A stretch of 64,000 nt of DNA from Mesorhizobium loti (GCF_001510895.1 NZ_LPWA01000105.1:1-64000); one strand, 5' to 3'. Positions 1 to 8,909 are shown, counted from the first letter of the stretch. The notes: a model not told the origin generated them from the letters alone. Made by a program: numbers and translations.

Positions 1-92
1 CTTGCTGACAGGTTGGCGGGACAGCACCCCCCTCGGCCCTGCCGGGCATCTCCCCCGCAAGGGGGAGATTGGCAGCGTCGCCGACGGCACCA
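1..92. repeat. Palindromic intergenic element, family C (partial copy)
   Basis: This stretch contains a C-rich block and a short hairpin of ATCTCCCCC facing GGGGGAGAT at about 49-69. The same sequence style recurs at 1191-1350 and 8910-9068, where two such palindromes face each other. Only one arm is visible here, so the rest may lie beyond the left edge. It resembles the two-palindrome layout of rhizobial RIME-type elements. That resemblance is an inference from layout. Confidence 0.6.
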
Positions 93-199
93 ACCTTCGA
101 AACCTGGGCAAAGGCCTTGTTACGCCCATTAACCAAATGGACGCCGCATATGCGTTACGCTAGCTTCGCCGGCATCTCAGCAACAGCTAAAGAACAGTC

Positions 200-1147
200 T
201 TGCCCTATCTGCGTCCCCTTCAGCTCCTCCAGAAATTGATCGCCTCACTGGCCCTGCTGCTCCTGGTCGCCGGCTGCACCACCGCCGCGCCGCCGGAAAG
301 CGTGCTCGCCGTGCCGGCGCAACCGCAGAAATACGCCGCGATCGTGGTCGATGCCTCGACAGGCAAGCAGCTTTTCGAGGTCAACTCGACGGCGCAGCGT
401 TATCCCGCGTCGCTCACCAAGATGATGACGCTCTATATGCTGTTCGAGGCGATGGAGAGCGGCCGGGTGACCAAGGAAACGCAGATCCCGGTCTCCGACC
501 ACGCCGCCTCGCAGCCGCCGACGAAGCTGCGCTTCCGGCGCGGCGAGACGATCGACGTCGATTCCGCCATCCGTGCCATGGTGGTGAAGTCGGCGAACGA
601 CGTGGCGGTGGCGGTGGGCGAATATCTCGGCGGCGGCAGCGAGGACCAGTTCGCCGCCATGATGACCGCCAAGGCGCATCAGCTCGGCATGACGAGCACC
701 AGTTTCCGCAACGCCTGCGGCCTGCCCGACGACGGCCAGGTGACCAGCGCGCGCGACATGGCGGTGCTGGGCATCGCGCTCGAGCACCGCTTCCCGCAGC
801 ATTTCCACTATTTTTCCGAAAGCGACTTCATGTTCCGCGGCCGGCTGGTGCGCGGCCACAACGACATGCTCGGACGGGTGCGCGGCGTCGACGGCATCAA
901 GACCGGCTATATCCGCGCCTCCGGCTACAACATCGTCACTTCCTACAATGCCGACGGCAGGCATCTGATCGTGGTGGTGATGGGCGCCGACAGCGCGCGC
1001 CAGCGCAACGACCATGTCGAGGCGCTGATCCAGCGCAGCCTGGCGCCGACTGTCGCCGACGCGCAGACGCGGCTGATGTATGCCGGGCAGCAGCCGGTCG
1101 GTTCGCCGCTTCCCGGCCTGCCGCCGCCTGGGGTGCCGGCGCAGTAG
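200..1147 (+). CDS. D-alanyl-D-alanine carboxypeptidase lipoprotein (peptidase S11)
   Basis: This is a 315-residue low-molecular-weight penicillin-binding protein that trims the terminal D-alanine from peptidoglycan stem peptides in the periplasm. All three active-site motifs are visible: SLTK at residues 71-74 with the nucleophile serine, SAN at about 131-133, and KTG at about 234-236. The N-terminus is a hydrophobic segment ending in a lipobox (LVAGC, Cys26), so the protein is probably a lipoprotein. The start is TTG; no better ATG lies before the signal sequence. The C-terminus is short and proline-rich. It lacks an obvious C-terminal membrane anchor, which fits anchoring by the lipid. Family assignment is firm; the exact physiological role is not. 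Confidence 0.9.
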   Translation: MPYLRPLQLLQKLIASLALLLLVAGCTTAAPPESVLAVPAQPQKYAAIVVDASTGKQLFEVNSTAQRYPASLTKMMTLYMLFEAMESGRVTKETQIPVSDHAASQPPTKLRFRRGETIDVDSAIRAMVVKSANDVAVAVGEYLGGGSEDQFAAMMTAKAHQLGMTSTSFRNACGLPDDGQVTSARDMAVLGIALEHRFPQHFHYFSESDFMFRGRLVRGHNDMLGRVRGVDGIKTGYIRASGYNIVTSYNADGRHLIVVVMGADSARQRNDHVEALIQRSLAPTVADAQTRLMYAGQQPVGSPLPGLPPPGVPAQ

Positions 1148-1190
1148 GGCGTCGCGGCCGTGGAAAAACTCTGAAACGCCGGCGGGACAG

Positions 1191-1350
1191 CGCCCCCCTC
1201 TGTCCTGCCGGACATCTCCCCCACTTGGGGGGAGATCAGCCGTCACCGCGGCTTTCGTCAATCGCCAACGCTGCAGGACTGAGCGGGGCGCTTAAGCTGC
1301 CAATCTCCCCCCTTGTGGGGGAGATGTCCCGGCAGGGACAGAGGGGGGCG
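1191..1350. repeat. Palindromic intergenic element, family C (full copy)
   Basis: Two C-rich palindromes lie head to head. The left arm has ATCTCCCCC facing a G run at about 1215-1232 and the right arm has its mirror at about 1305-1327. Between them is a core reading CAATCGCCAACGCTGCAGG. The same core and arms recur at 8910-9068, and the core alone recurs at 2097-2115 between different arms. The element sits in the gap between two convergent genes, the carboxypeptidase and the universal stress protein. Confidence 0.75.
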
Positions 1351-1372
1351 TGAAGGATCGCTACCGAAATTG

Positions 1373-1822
1373 CTATCGAACAACCAGCACCGGGATCTCC
1401 GTCAGCGACACCACTTCCGCCGTCTGGCTGCCGAGCACCAGCCGGCCGAAGCCTCTGCGGCCATGCGAGGCCATGACGATCAAATCGCAAGCCTCGCTGC
1501 GGGCGGTGTCGAGGATCGCCTCGGCGGGCGCCTTGTTCTCGATATGCAGGCTCTTCGAGCGCACGCCGAGCTTGTCGGCCTCGGCCTTGCACTTCTCCAG
1601 CACCTCGCTTGCATATTTGCGCGCGCTTTCCTCGTAATTGGTGAGCTCGTCGGCGGCGACATAGCCGGCCATGGCGCCGCCCCAGGCCAGCGCAGGGAAC
1701 GGCTCGGAGACGGTGACGAAGGTGACGGCGGCGCCGAGGCCCTTGGCCAGCTCAAGGCCGTGGGCGACGCCCCTTTGGGCGAGCTCCGAACCGTCGGTGG
1801 CGATCAGGATGTGCTTGTACAT
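1373..1822 (-). CDS. Universal stress protein (UspA family)
   Basis: This 149-residue cytoplasmic protein has the single-domain UspA fold. It begins with the family signature MYKHILIATDGSELA. Near the C-terminus it carries the nucleotide-binding signature of ATP-binding members, SHGRRGFGRLVLGSQT (about residues 119-134). The length is typical. It is transcribed alone and convergently with the carboxypeptidase. The precise stress to which it responds cannot be read from sequence. Confidence 0.93.
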   Translation of the reverse strand: MYKHILIATDGSELAQRGVAHGLELAKGLGAAVTFVTVSEPFPALAWGGAMAGYVAADELTNYEESARKYASEVLEKCKAEADKLGVRSKSLHIENKAPAEAILDTARSEACDLIVMASHGRRGFGRLVLGSQTAEVVSLTEIPVLVVR

Positions 1823-2048
1823 GGTGGCGATCCCTGTTTTGCGGGGCGACGCGCCCCTGGTGGCGGGAGCCTGCGATCAGGCCTGACCCGGATATAGTTT
1901 GCCGGCCGGGCCTGCCACAGGGCCAGGATGGGGCCAGCCGGTGGTGACCATGGCGCCAGTGGGGCAGGGGTCAAGGCTTTCTAGGACGGCGCTGCCCCTC
2001 ACCTGCCTGCCCGTCCTCCGCAGCAGCTGCGGAGGGTGGACCGGCATC

Positions 2049-2172
2049 CTCTCCCCGTATAGTGACGGGGAGAGGGGCGCTCTCACCGGTGGTTTCGCCA
2101 ATCGCCAACGTTGCAGGAAGGGCGCCACCGTGGCGGCCAGCCTCCTTCTCCCCGTCACTATACGGGGAGAAG
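2049..2172. repeat. Palindromic intergenic element, family C core with different arms
   Basis: Two copies of an inverted sequence, CTCCCCGTATAGTGACGGGG and its reverse complement, flank the same central core (CAATCGCCAACGTTGCAGG) found in the elements at 1191-1350 and 8910-9068. The arms differ from those copies while the core and overall size match. It lies in the 560-base gap between the universal stress gene and the DUF1003 gene, where I see no coding region. Confidence 0.7.
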
Positions 2173-2386
2173 GTGCCAGCAAGCGGATGGGGGGCGGCGC
2201 GGGGCCCGGAGATTGGCTGTTCCAGTATCCTTTCTAGATTGCCGCTCTGGATCTCTCGCCATGGCTAGCCCCACACGACATGCAATCACAAGAACTTTAC
2301 ACAGATGCGGCATTCACGCCTCACCATGGATATGCCGCGCCGGCTTGGCGTATCGTATCGAAAAGCCCGGAACAGGAGTACCGAAC

Positions 2387-3300
2387 ATGGCCGGCGACCC
2401 CAAGGCGCAAAAGCAAGCCGACAACGAGAACGAAAGCGGCGGCGAGTATTTCGAGGCGGCGACCGTTCCGGAGGACCAGCACGAAGCGGCGGACGAGATC
2501 CTCGAAGCGCCGGAGGTGCCGGATTCCGAACCGCACGTCCCCGGCAGGGCCAAGCCGAAGAAGAAACCGTCGGCGATCAGCGGCCGAAAATTCCGCAAGC
2601 GCGACCTGGTGCGCATCGACGATCTCAGGCCCAGCCTCGCCGACCGCATCCGCGCCGACCATCCGGACCTGCCGCGCGCGCCCGCGTCAGCCGCGCCGAG
2701 CTCGCCCGCTACCGCATGCGCTACATGGAGGAATTGCTGCAGCAGGAGCACGGCGAATTCTCCGAGCTCGACCGCCAGGTGGTGGAATCGATCGCGAGGC
2801 AGGACACGATCTCGGAAAACTCGGAAGAGGAGTTCGAGGAGCGCCGCTCCTTCGCCGACCGCGTCTCCGACTCGATGGCCGAGTTCGGCGGCAGCTGGTG
2901 GTTCCTGATCTCCTTCGCGGCGGTGCTTCTGATCTGGATCGGCCTCAACCTCGCCGAGGGCACGACCGGCGCCTTCGACCCCTACCCGTTCATCCTGCTC
3001 AACCTGATGCTCTCCTGCATCGCCGCCATCCAGGCGCCGGTGATCATGATGAGCCAGAAGCGGCAGGAAGCCAAAGACCGGCTGCGTTCCTTCAACGACT
3101 ACCGGGTGAACCTGAAGGCGGAGCTCGAAGTGCGGCACCTGCACGAAAAGCTCGACTATTTGATCTCGCGCCAATGGCAGCGGCTGGCCGAAATGCAGCA
3201 GATGCAGCTGGATGCGATGCACGAGCTGACCGCGAAGAAGCAGAAGCGGGCGACGCGCGGGGTGAGAAGGCGGGTGGCGAAGAGCGAGGCGGAGGGGTGA
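2387..3300 (+). CDS. DUF1003 family membrane protein (one frameshift)
   Basis: This is a DUF1003 protein of unknown function, about 304 residues after correction. The N-terminal 90 residues are acidic, then basic. The conserved DUF1003 part follows, with ISRAELARYR-like sequence at about 100, a charged ENSEEEFEE stretch at about 145, and two membrane segments at about 168-188 and 200-222. The C-terminus is a charged helical tail. The reading frame breaks near 2673, and restoring one C between the leucine-proline and arginine codons gives a continuous family-like sequence. The start ATG at 2387 follows an AGGAG. The last 150 bases recur at 6931-7081. The membrane topology is predicted from hydrophobicity only. 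Confidence 0.85.
3149..3300 (+). repeat. Direct repeat copy 1 (3' end of DUF1003 gene)
   Basis: These bases encode the C-terminal 50 residues of the DUF1003 protein. They match 6931-7081 at close to 90% by eye, including the stop codon. The two copies bracket the accessory block at 3301-6930. Sequence on either side of the copies does not match. Confidence 0.85.
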
Positions 3301-3513
3301 AGAGGGTCGTATCGAAGCTTCGTCGGAGCACATAAATCATATCGGACAATTCATAGTTGCCATCTCCGCAAGTATGCGGGAAATCTTCCGGCAGGCGAGC
3401 TGACAGTGACGGCGATGAAAATTCCGCAGGCAGTGCAGTGAGGAACTCCGACCCGCTTGTGCTCGAAACGCCAGCCTGTTCGTACGCACTTCGCTCCCGA
3501 CTGAGCCAGATAT

Positions 3514-4020
3514 TTAGACCTGCAACGACAAGCGCCAGCCGAGTTCGGTGAGGTCTGGCTGATGGCCTTCGAAAGCGTGATCAAAATCATCTTCCCAAGG
3601 GAAGACGCCCTGTCGATCAGGCCACACGATCTGGAGGCAAGGGAAATCGTCTCCGCGGTAGAAAAAACGGCTCCACCCCAGAAACTCTCTGTAATAACTT
3701 TTGGAGACTGGGAACACGTATGCTGAGAGCTTAGCGAATGCTCGCTCTGTCCGAGCGTGTGGCAGAAGTTGGCTTCCGTTCTTGGCTTCCCTGTAGAGAC
3801 CCCAAAGCACGCCATGCGCAATTTCACGCTTCAGCCCGAACACAATAATCTCCGGATGGTTCGCGGTTATCCAGAAACCGGTTGAATAGTTAAAGCTTGG
3901 TCCTTCGGCGTCCGCAAAAACGTGGGTATCGAACCACCCGTGTTCTCGAATTTGAGCTACGAAATTTTGTTCAGCTTGATCAAGCTCTTCATGCGGCGTG
4001 TCCAGGGCGGTTGTCTTCAT
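3514..4020 (-). CDS. DUF4262 domain protein
   Basis: This is a 168-residue soluble protein matching the DUF4262 family by its overall pattern. It has an N-terminal NYSTGFW-like motif at about 45-51, an IIVFGL strand and a HGVLWGLY helix after it. The C-terminal half holds the FPCLQIVWPD and FPWEDDF segments typical of the family. Function is unknown; members are often found singly in accessory regions. The coding sequence is visibly less GC-rich than the core genes of the window. It starts at ATG 4020 with no partner gene in the same direction nearby. Confidence 0.8.
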   Translation of the reverse strand: MKTTALDTPHEELDQAEQNFVAQIREHGWFDTHVFADAEGPSFNYSTGFWITANHPEIIVFGLKREIAHGVLWGLYREAKNGSQLLPHARTERAFAKLSAYVFPVSKSYYREFLGWSRFFYRGDDFPCLQIVWPDRQGVFPWEDDFDHAFEGHQPDLTELGWRLSLQV

Positions 4021-4394
4021 TGCATGTCGCTCTCGAAGAAAGACTCAAATTCCTTCCCGACACGAGTCGGCGCAAAGCTAGCGGCTGGTCATCGCGCGGG
4101 TCGCGAATAGCTCTCTGGATGAATCGAGAAGTCCCGCTCGGTCGATGGGAGCTGGACATCTGGAGATGTCTTGTCTTCAGTCAGCAGCGACCGAGCGGGC
4201 ATCCAACCAGATGACCGCATATCACTACGCATCGTGAGACGACATGGATTAGAACGGGACAATGAGGAAGGTTGGCGCTCAAGTGTAAACTCATGGCTCT
4301 CCTTTTCGAGAAAAAGGCATAGCGCAAGGCCATCGTTGACTTTGGAAGGCGCTCGAAGTCAGCAAGTTAAATTGCGAGGTGAGAGACGAGGATT
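4021..4394. other. Intergenic region without a recognisable gene
   Basis: No supported coding region was found in these 374 bases. The divergent DUF4262 and four-helix membrane protein genes flank it, so promoters for both must lie here. The only clear structure is the nested inverted repeat at 4133-4199, listed separately. Confidence 0.6.
4133..4199. repeat. Nested inverted repeat, candidate structured RNA or small element
   Basis: A perfect 12-base inverted repeat, CCCGCTCGGTCG at 4133-4144 and CGACCGAGCGGG at 4188-4199, encloses a second perfect hairpin, GACATC-TGGA-GATGTC at 4155-4170. The two stems could coexist in one folded transcript. It has no poly-T tail, so it is not a typical terminator. 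It lies between divergent genes in the lower-GC block. Confidence 0.55.
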
Positions 4395-4772
4395 ATGCTT
4401 CTCAAACTTAGTTCGACCCTTCTCGTTGTGACCAATGTCGCGATTCTCATTTTTGGGATGGTGATGGTGGTCTATCCGCAAAGCGCAAGTCCCCATGATG
4501 GGCAGTTGTTGCGATCGCTCGGTGCGGCGGCGGTTGGGATGGGATTGTTCGGTGCGATGATCAGCGTCGTGCCCTACAGACAGAAACAGAGATGGTCGTG
4601 GTTCACCCTTTGGTATCTACCAGTGTTCTGGACAGCGCATCTGGTCGGGCAATTGCCGCCGAGTAACGATCATGTTCACCAGTATGCCCTTATAGCGGCA
4701 TCGATTTTGGGGCTGATGTTGCCCGTTAGGGAATTCTTCCTCGGAGGTGACACGCGAGCTGACGCCGGCTGA
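4395..4772 (+). CDS. Small four-helix membrane protein, unknown function
   Basis: The 125-residue product has four likely membrane segments, at about residues 5-27, 40-60, 72-92 and 100-116. I do not recognise a family. The ATG at 4395 is preceded by GACGAGG at a good distance, which supports the start. The last 97 bases overlap the end of a possible gene on the opposite strand (4676-5068). It stands alone in the accessory block at 3.3-6.9 kb. Confidence 0.6.
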   Translation: MLLKLSSTLLVVTNVAILIFGMVMVVYPQSASPHDGQLLRSLGAAAVGMGLFGAMISVVPYRQKQRWSWFTLWYLPVFWTAHLVGQLPPSNDHVHQYALIAASILGLMLPVREFFLGGDTRADAG

Positions 4773-5068
4773 AATGTCACGGAGCTCAGTAGAGGTATCC
4801 TCCGGCTCGCTATGAGCGGCGGCGTGAACGCGACCACCGTCGCGATTCCCGCGATCACGGCAAAGATCTTGGCGCGTTCTTCAGTTTCTTTGGTGCCATG
4901 TCGGGCCTCAGCGTTGTCGAGCCAATCCATTGCACCGACGAAGGATCGACCGGATTTTGTGGCGAGGAGTGCAACCGAGATCATCCAACACGCGCCGAAC
5001 CACACGCCCATCTCATCCTCGGTATCATCGCAGCAGCGGGACCGAGAGGCATCGGCGATGCTTCCCAT
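4676..5068 (-). CDS. Putative small membrane protein coupled to TetR gene
   Basis: The 130-residue product has two hydrophobic stretches, MGVWFGACWMISVALLA at about 20-36 and AVIAGIATVVAFTPPLIA at about 70-87, with a charged loop between them. Its ATG follows directly on the stop codon of the TetR gene (TGAATG), which suggests translational coupling. The C-terminal part overlaps the convergent gene at 4395-4772 and may not be real. No family is recognised. A membrane protein controlled by an adjacent TetR regulator is a common arrangement; here that is inference. Confidence 0.4.
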   Translation of the reverse strand: MGSIADASRSRCCDDTEDEMGVWFGACWMISVALLATKSGRSFVGAMDWLDNAEARHGTKETEERAKIFAVIAGIATVVAFTPPLIASRRIPLLSSVTFQPASARVSPPRKNSLTGNISPKIDAAIRAYW

Positions 5069-5698
5069 TCAAGCCGTCAGCGTTCTGATTAGCGTCTCAG
5101 CCAGCCAGCTTTCGTATTCGTCGGATGACCAGCCACGCTCCAACACGAGCATGCGATAGACGTCCCGACCGGTGTACATCCACAAGATATCGCGCACGCG
5201 ACCGAGGCCGAGACGGCGGGCGGCGGGCACGAACTTCACAAGTCGTTTGGCGCGCGCTGCCTGGAGCGTGAAGCGAACGGCCTCCAGTTCTGCTTCGATG
5301 GCTCCCAGTTCGGGCGACAGAACAGAGAGCCCTCGCATGAGACCGATCTCATTGCGCTCCGTATCGAGGATAACCCGCGAGATCGAGGCTGTGATTCGCA
5401 ATATTTCCTCGGGATCTCGCACCTTCTCGGCCCGCTGCGCGATCTCGACGTAGCGTGGATTGAAGAAGGAACGTTCGACGACCGCCTTCAGTATGCCGGC
5501 TTTTGATTGGAATAAGGCGTAAAGGGTTGGCGCAGAGACGCCTGCGACCGATGCGATCTCGCTGATCGTCACCTTGTCCACGCCGCGCGCGGTGAAGAGC
5601 TCCTTCGCCGCATCGAGAATGCGTTCACGCGTGCCTAGCGCGCGCTCGGCGCGAAGGCTGGCGTCATAGCGCCTCCGGACTGTTGGCTTGTCAATCAT
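5069..5698 (-). CDS. TetR family transcriptional regulator
   Basis: This is a 209-residue one-component regulator. The N-terminal DNA-binding domain is clear at about residues 22-68 (TRERILDAAKELFTARG, then ISEIASVAGVSAPTLYALFQ). The C-terminal ligand domain is alpha-helical and not assignable to a ligand. It is divergent from the YdeI-like and DoxX-like genes, and the gap contains a perfect palindrome just 9 bases upstream of its start codon. Autoregulation and control of the divergent pair are therefore likely, but inferred. Confidence 0.92.
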   Translation of the reverse strand: MIDKPTVRRRYDASLRAERALGTRERILDAAKELFTARGVDKVTISEIASVAGVSAPTLYALFQSKAGILKAVVERSFFNPRYVEIAQRAEKVRDPEEILRITASISRVILDTERNEIGLMRGLSVLSPELGAIEAELEAVRFTLQAARAKRLVKFVPAARRLGLGRVRDILWMYTGRDVYRMLVLERGWSSDEYESWLAETLIRTLTA

Positions 5699-5706
5699 AT
5701 TAAATG

Positions 5707-5716
5707 TAGTATACTA
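5707..5716. promoter_or_regulatory. Candidate TetR operator
   Basis: TAGTATACTA is a perfect 10-base palindrome inside an AT-rich stretch (TAAATGTAGTATACTATATC). It lies immediately upstream of the divergent TetR gene and overlaps a plausible -10 box. Position and symmetry are seen directly; binding by the neighbouring regulator is inferred. Confidence 0.5.
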
Positions 5717-5893
5717 TATCTAATTTGCGGTGCAAGGACGAAAATCAGGAACGGTTGGCATCGGAGTTCCTTGGAGGAGTTGGCGAAGCAAGGCGGGTGG
5801 CGACTCGCTCGGGAGAAAATTGGGAAACATGTCGGGCCGCAGCAGTCTCAACCGTCCTCGAGTCACATTAATTCGATCAACGGAGTTTCACCT

Positions 5894-6385
5894 ATGGCAA
5901 GCGCAGCACCAACTTCGACGAACGCCGGCCCGCTCCATTTCCGCACCAAAGTTCTTACTGCGGGAAAGACAGCGACAGGAATCCAGATTCCCGATGAGGT
6001 GATCGACAAGCTGGCGGCCGGGCGAAAGCCAGCCGTCAAAGTCACGATCAACGGCTTCACCTACCGCAGCACGGTGGCCGTCATGAACGGACGCTTCATG
6101 GTCGGCATCAATGCCGAGAACCGCGCGAAAGCCAAAGTTGTGGGCGGCGATACGATCGATGTCGGAATCGAACTGGATACCGAAATTCGCGAGGTCGCGG
6201 TGCCGGCGGATTTCCAGGCCGTCCTGGTGGGCAATCCAAAACTCAAGGCCGTATTCGACGGGCTCTCCTACACGAAAAGGCGGGTGATCGCTGAAGGCAT
6301 CGCCGGCGCCAAAACGACGGAAACGCGAGAGAGGCGCATCGACAAGGCTGTCCGCGAACTCGAAGGCGGGCTCGCCGGCAAATGA
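5894..6385 (+). CDS. YdeI/OmdA-type protein with DUF1905 domain
   Basis: The 163-residue protein has a DUF1905-like beta-rich N-terminal domain (LHFRTKVLTAGKTATGIQIP, then VTINGFTYRSTVAVMNGRFM) and a C-terminal YdeI/OmpD-associated segment (FDGLSYTKRRVIAEGI with following basic residues, about 115-150). Families with this pair of domains have been called bacteriocin-protection proteins, but the biochemical role is unknown. ATG 5894 is chosen because CGGAG precedes it by 8 bases; an upstream in-frame start exists but has no such site. It is followed by the DoxX-like gene on the same strand and is divergent from TetR. Confidence 0.8.
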   Translation: MASAAPTSTNAGPLHFRTKVLTAGKTATGIQIPDEVIDKLAAGRKPAVKVTINGFTYRSTVAVMNGRFMVGINAENRAKAKVVGGDTIDVGIELDTEIREVAVPADFQAVLVGNPKLKAVFDGLSYTKRRVIAEGIAGAKTTETRERRIDKAVRELEGGLAGK

Positions 6386-6471
6386 ACGCCGCTGTCAGAA
6401 CGGACATGCAGCCGCTCTTCGGCCTCCAGCCCGCACTCGGAATGGGAATTGTTATGACGGGAGAATGAGAG

Positions 6472-6894
6472 ATGTCTGACACTTCAAGCGGGATAATACA
6501 CGGCGGCAAGTCCCGCATCGCCGGCTACCTCATGAGCGGGCTGGCCGTCGCATTCATGATCTTCGATGGGGGCATCAAGCTCGTCCCGCTGCAAGCAGTG
6601 ACAGATTCGATGCGGCAATACGGCTTCCCGACTGGCGACGGATTTGCCCGAGGACTCGGCGCTCTGCTGCTCATTTGCACCGTACTCTACGTCTATCGTC
6701 GGACCGCGGTCTTGGGCGCCATTCTCCTGACGGCTTATCTCGGTGGCGCTGTCGTTACCCAGTTGAGAGCTGGCGCCCCGATTTTCTCCCATCTGCTGTT
6801 CGGCGTTTATCTCGGTGTTTTTGTATGGGGCGGTCTCTATCTGCGCGACGGCCGCATTCGCGCATTGATTCCATTCGATGCGGCAGACCGCTGA
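6472..6894 (+). CDS. DoxX-like family membrane protein
   Basis: This is a 140-residue integral membrane protein with four predicted helices (about 18-36, 60-76, 82-100 and 105-122). It shows the DoxX-like pattern: an early FDGGIKL segment, GFARGLGALLLICTVLY, and TAVLGAILLTAYLGGAVVTQ. Such proteins are often linked to redox or thiol stress, but no role can be fixed here. The gene lies 86 bases after the YdeI-like gene and is probably co-transcribed with it. ATG 6472 follows GGGAGAATGAGAG, a good ribosome site. Confidence 0.85.
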   Translation: MSDTSSGIIHGGKSRIAGYLMSGLAVAFMIFDGGIKLVPLQAVTDSMRQYGFPTGDGFARGLGALLLICTVLYVYRRTAVLGAILLTAYLGGAVVTQLRAGAPIFSHLLFGVYLGVFVWGGLYLRDGRIRALIPFDAADR

Positions 6895-6930
6895 CTGGCA
6901 GTCGAAATCAATCCAGCTTCGATCCAAGGA

Positions 6931-7081
6931 GGCTCGACTACCTCATCTCGCGCCAATGGCAGCGGCTGGCCGAAATGCAGCAGATACAGCTCGACGCGAT
7001 GCACGAGCTGACCGCGAAGAAGCAGAAGCGGGCGGCTCACGGAACAAGGCGGAGGGCGGCGAAGAGCGAGGCGGAGGGGTG
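6931..7081 (+). pseudogene. Second copy of DUF1003 gene 3' end (fragment)
   Basis: This 150-base fragment repeats 3149-3300 at close to 90%, through to the stop codon. No start or 5' part of the gene is present upstream; the sequence before it is unrelated. It encodes the charged C-terminal tail beginning LDYLISRQWQRLAEMQQ. It marks the far end of the accessory block and lies 190 bases before tRNA-Arg. Confidence 0.85.
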
Positions 7082-7274
7082 AGGGTTTCAGGACGAAGCC
7101 CGCGCGACACCCTTTCAAGCCTGCGCCTCGCTTCGTATGCCCGGAGCGCCACGCGATCGTCCTGTGCGCTTAAAACGCCGCCATTCCAATTGGCCGTTGA
7201 AGCTCGGAGCGGCTTCCGCTAAGAAGCCGTGGCTGGCCGGCTCACCGGCCGGTTCGTTTTCCGGTTTCCGGGAA

Positions 7275-7351
<77 letters not shown>

Positions 7352-7372
7352 TTTACTGGCACGGCGAAACTT

Positions 7373-8846
7373 TCACCCCAGCGTCTCCCTGATCGCCGCC
7401 GCCAACCTTTCCACCCCGTCCCGCATCTGGCCCGCGTCACACGCGGCATAGCCCAGCACCAACCCCTGCGTCGCCGCCGTGTTCTGAAAGTATTTCGACA
7501 GCGGTGAGACGTTGATCGCCCTCTTCGCGGCGGCCTGGCTGACCTTGATGTCGTCGATGCCATCCTTGAGATAGCCCACCACCTGGATGCCGGCTTCGGC
7601 GGGGGAGAGCGTGATCTCGTCGCGCAGGCGCTCGGTCACGATCTCGCGAAAAAGCTGGCGGCGCTGGGCGTAGATGCGGCGCATGCGCTTCAAATGCCGG
7701 CTCATGTGGCCTCGGTGATGAAGTCGGCGAGCGCCGCCTGCAGCAGGAGGGGCGCGAACTGGCCGGTGGTGGAGAGCGCGTTGACGATGCGGCCGGCGAG
7801 CTCGATGGGAAGCACCATGAAGCCTAAGCGAAGCGCGGGGAACAACAGCTTGGCGAAGGTGCCGACATAGATGACGCGGCCGGAGCGGTCCATGCTCTGG
7901 ATCGCCGGCACGGGACGGCCCTGAAAGCGGTATTCGCCGTCGAAATCGTCCTCGATCACCCAGCTGTTGCCGGTCTCGGCAATGTCGAGCAGGCGCAGCC
8001 GCTCCTCCATGCGCATGGTGATGCCAAGCGGATGCTGGCAGGCCGGCGTGACATAGATGAGGCGCGGCAGCGGCGCCGGCGGGTCGAGGCGCCAGCCGCG
8101 CTCCTGGTCGACCGGGATGGGCAGGATTTTGGCTCCGGCCACGGTGAAGGCGGCCTTGGCGCCGTAATAGCCGGGCTCCTCCATCCACACGGTGTCGCCG
8201 GGGTCGAGCAGCAGACGGGCGAGAAGATCGAAGGCGGCCTGCGCGCCGGTGGTGATGACGATCTGCTCTGGACGGCAGCGCACGCCGCGCGCCGAATAGA
8301 GATAGCCGGCGATCGCCTCCTTCAGCGCCGGATGGCCGGTGACGTCATAGGTGCCGAACAGGGTCTCGCCGCCATGGCTGGCGCGGCGCGCGACCAGCCG
8401 GCCCCAGACGCCGAAGGGAAAACTCTGCGAATCCGGCATGCCGGGGTGGAAGGCGACATGCCCCGGCTGCCGTGGTGGCAGGGCTGGCTGAGCAGTTGCT
8501 GGCCGCGCCGCGAGGGCGAACGCAGCGGCACAGGCGGCGCCTCGGGCGGGGTCTCGCGCGGGCCGTCCGGCAGGTCGACGATCACGGGGCGCGCGCCCTG
8601 GCGGTTGGCGAGGTAGCCTTCGGTGACGAGCTGGTCGTAGGCCGAGACGATGGTGTTGCGGCCAAGGCCGAGCTCGACGGCCAGAGCGCGCGTCGAGGGC
8701 AGCTCCGAGCCCGGCGCCAGCGTGCGGTTGCGGATGATGGCGACGAGGCCGTGATAGAGCTGGCGGGAAAGGTGCTCGGGGCTGGCGCGGTTCACCGCCA
8801 GCATGTCGAGCGGGAAGGCCTGGGGTTTGGGGTGGAGGGGGCGCAT
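7373..8846 (-). CDS. MocR/PdxR-type GntR regulator with aminotransferase domain (two frameshifts)
   Basis: About 491 residues after correction. The N-terminus is a GntR winged helix (LSRQLYHGLVAIIRNRTLAPGSELPSTRALA and ELGLGRNTIVSAYDQL, about 28-85). The remainder is a class-I aminotransferase fold that binds pyridoxal phosphate. Such proteins sense PLP or amino compounds. Two frame breaks, near 8483 (a C lost from a CCC run) and near 7708 (a G lost from GGG), split it into three frames; both restore MocR-like sequence when one base is added. The start is ATG 8846, behind GGGAGGAG. The target genes are not evident; the divergent operon begins at 9385. Confidence 0.85.
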
Positions 8847-8909
8847 CACGTCTCCTCCCAAGGCGATCGGATAGCCAAGCACCTTGGCTTTGCAGGTCGA
8901 GTTCCTTCG

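Noticed and set aside
245..1261. Long minus-strand frame opposite the carboxypeptidase gene
   Set aside because: The plus strand has all three penicillin-binding motifs; the minus frame is His- and Arg-rich, as typical for antisense of high-GC genes.
3301..6930. A phage or transposon explanation for the accessory block
   Set aside because: No integrase, transposase, terminal inverted repeats or phage structural gene was found; only the duplicated gene end supports integration.
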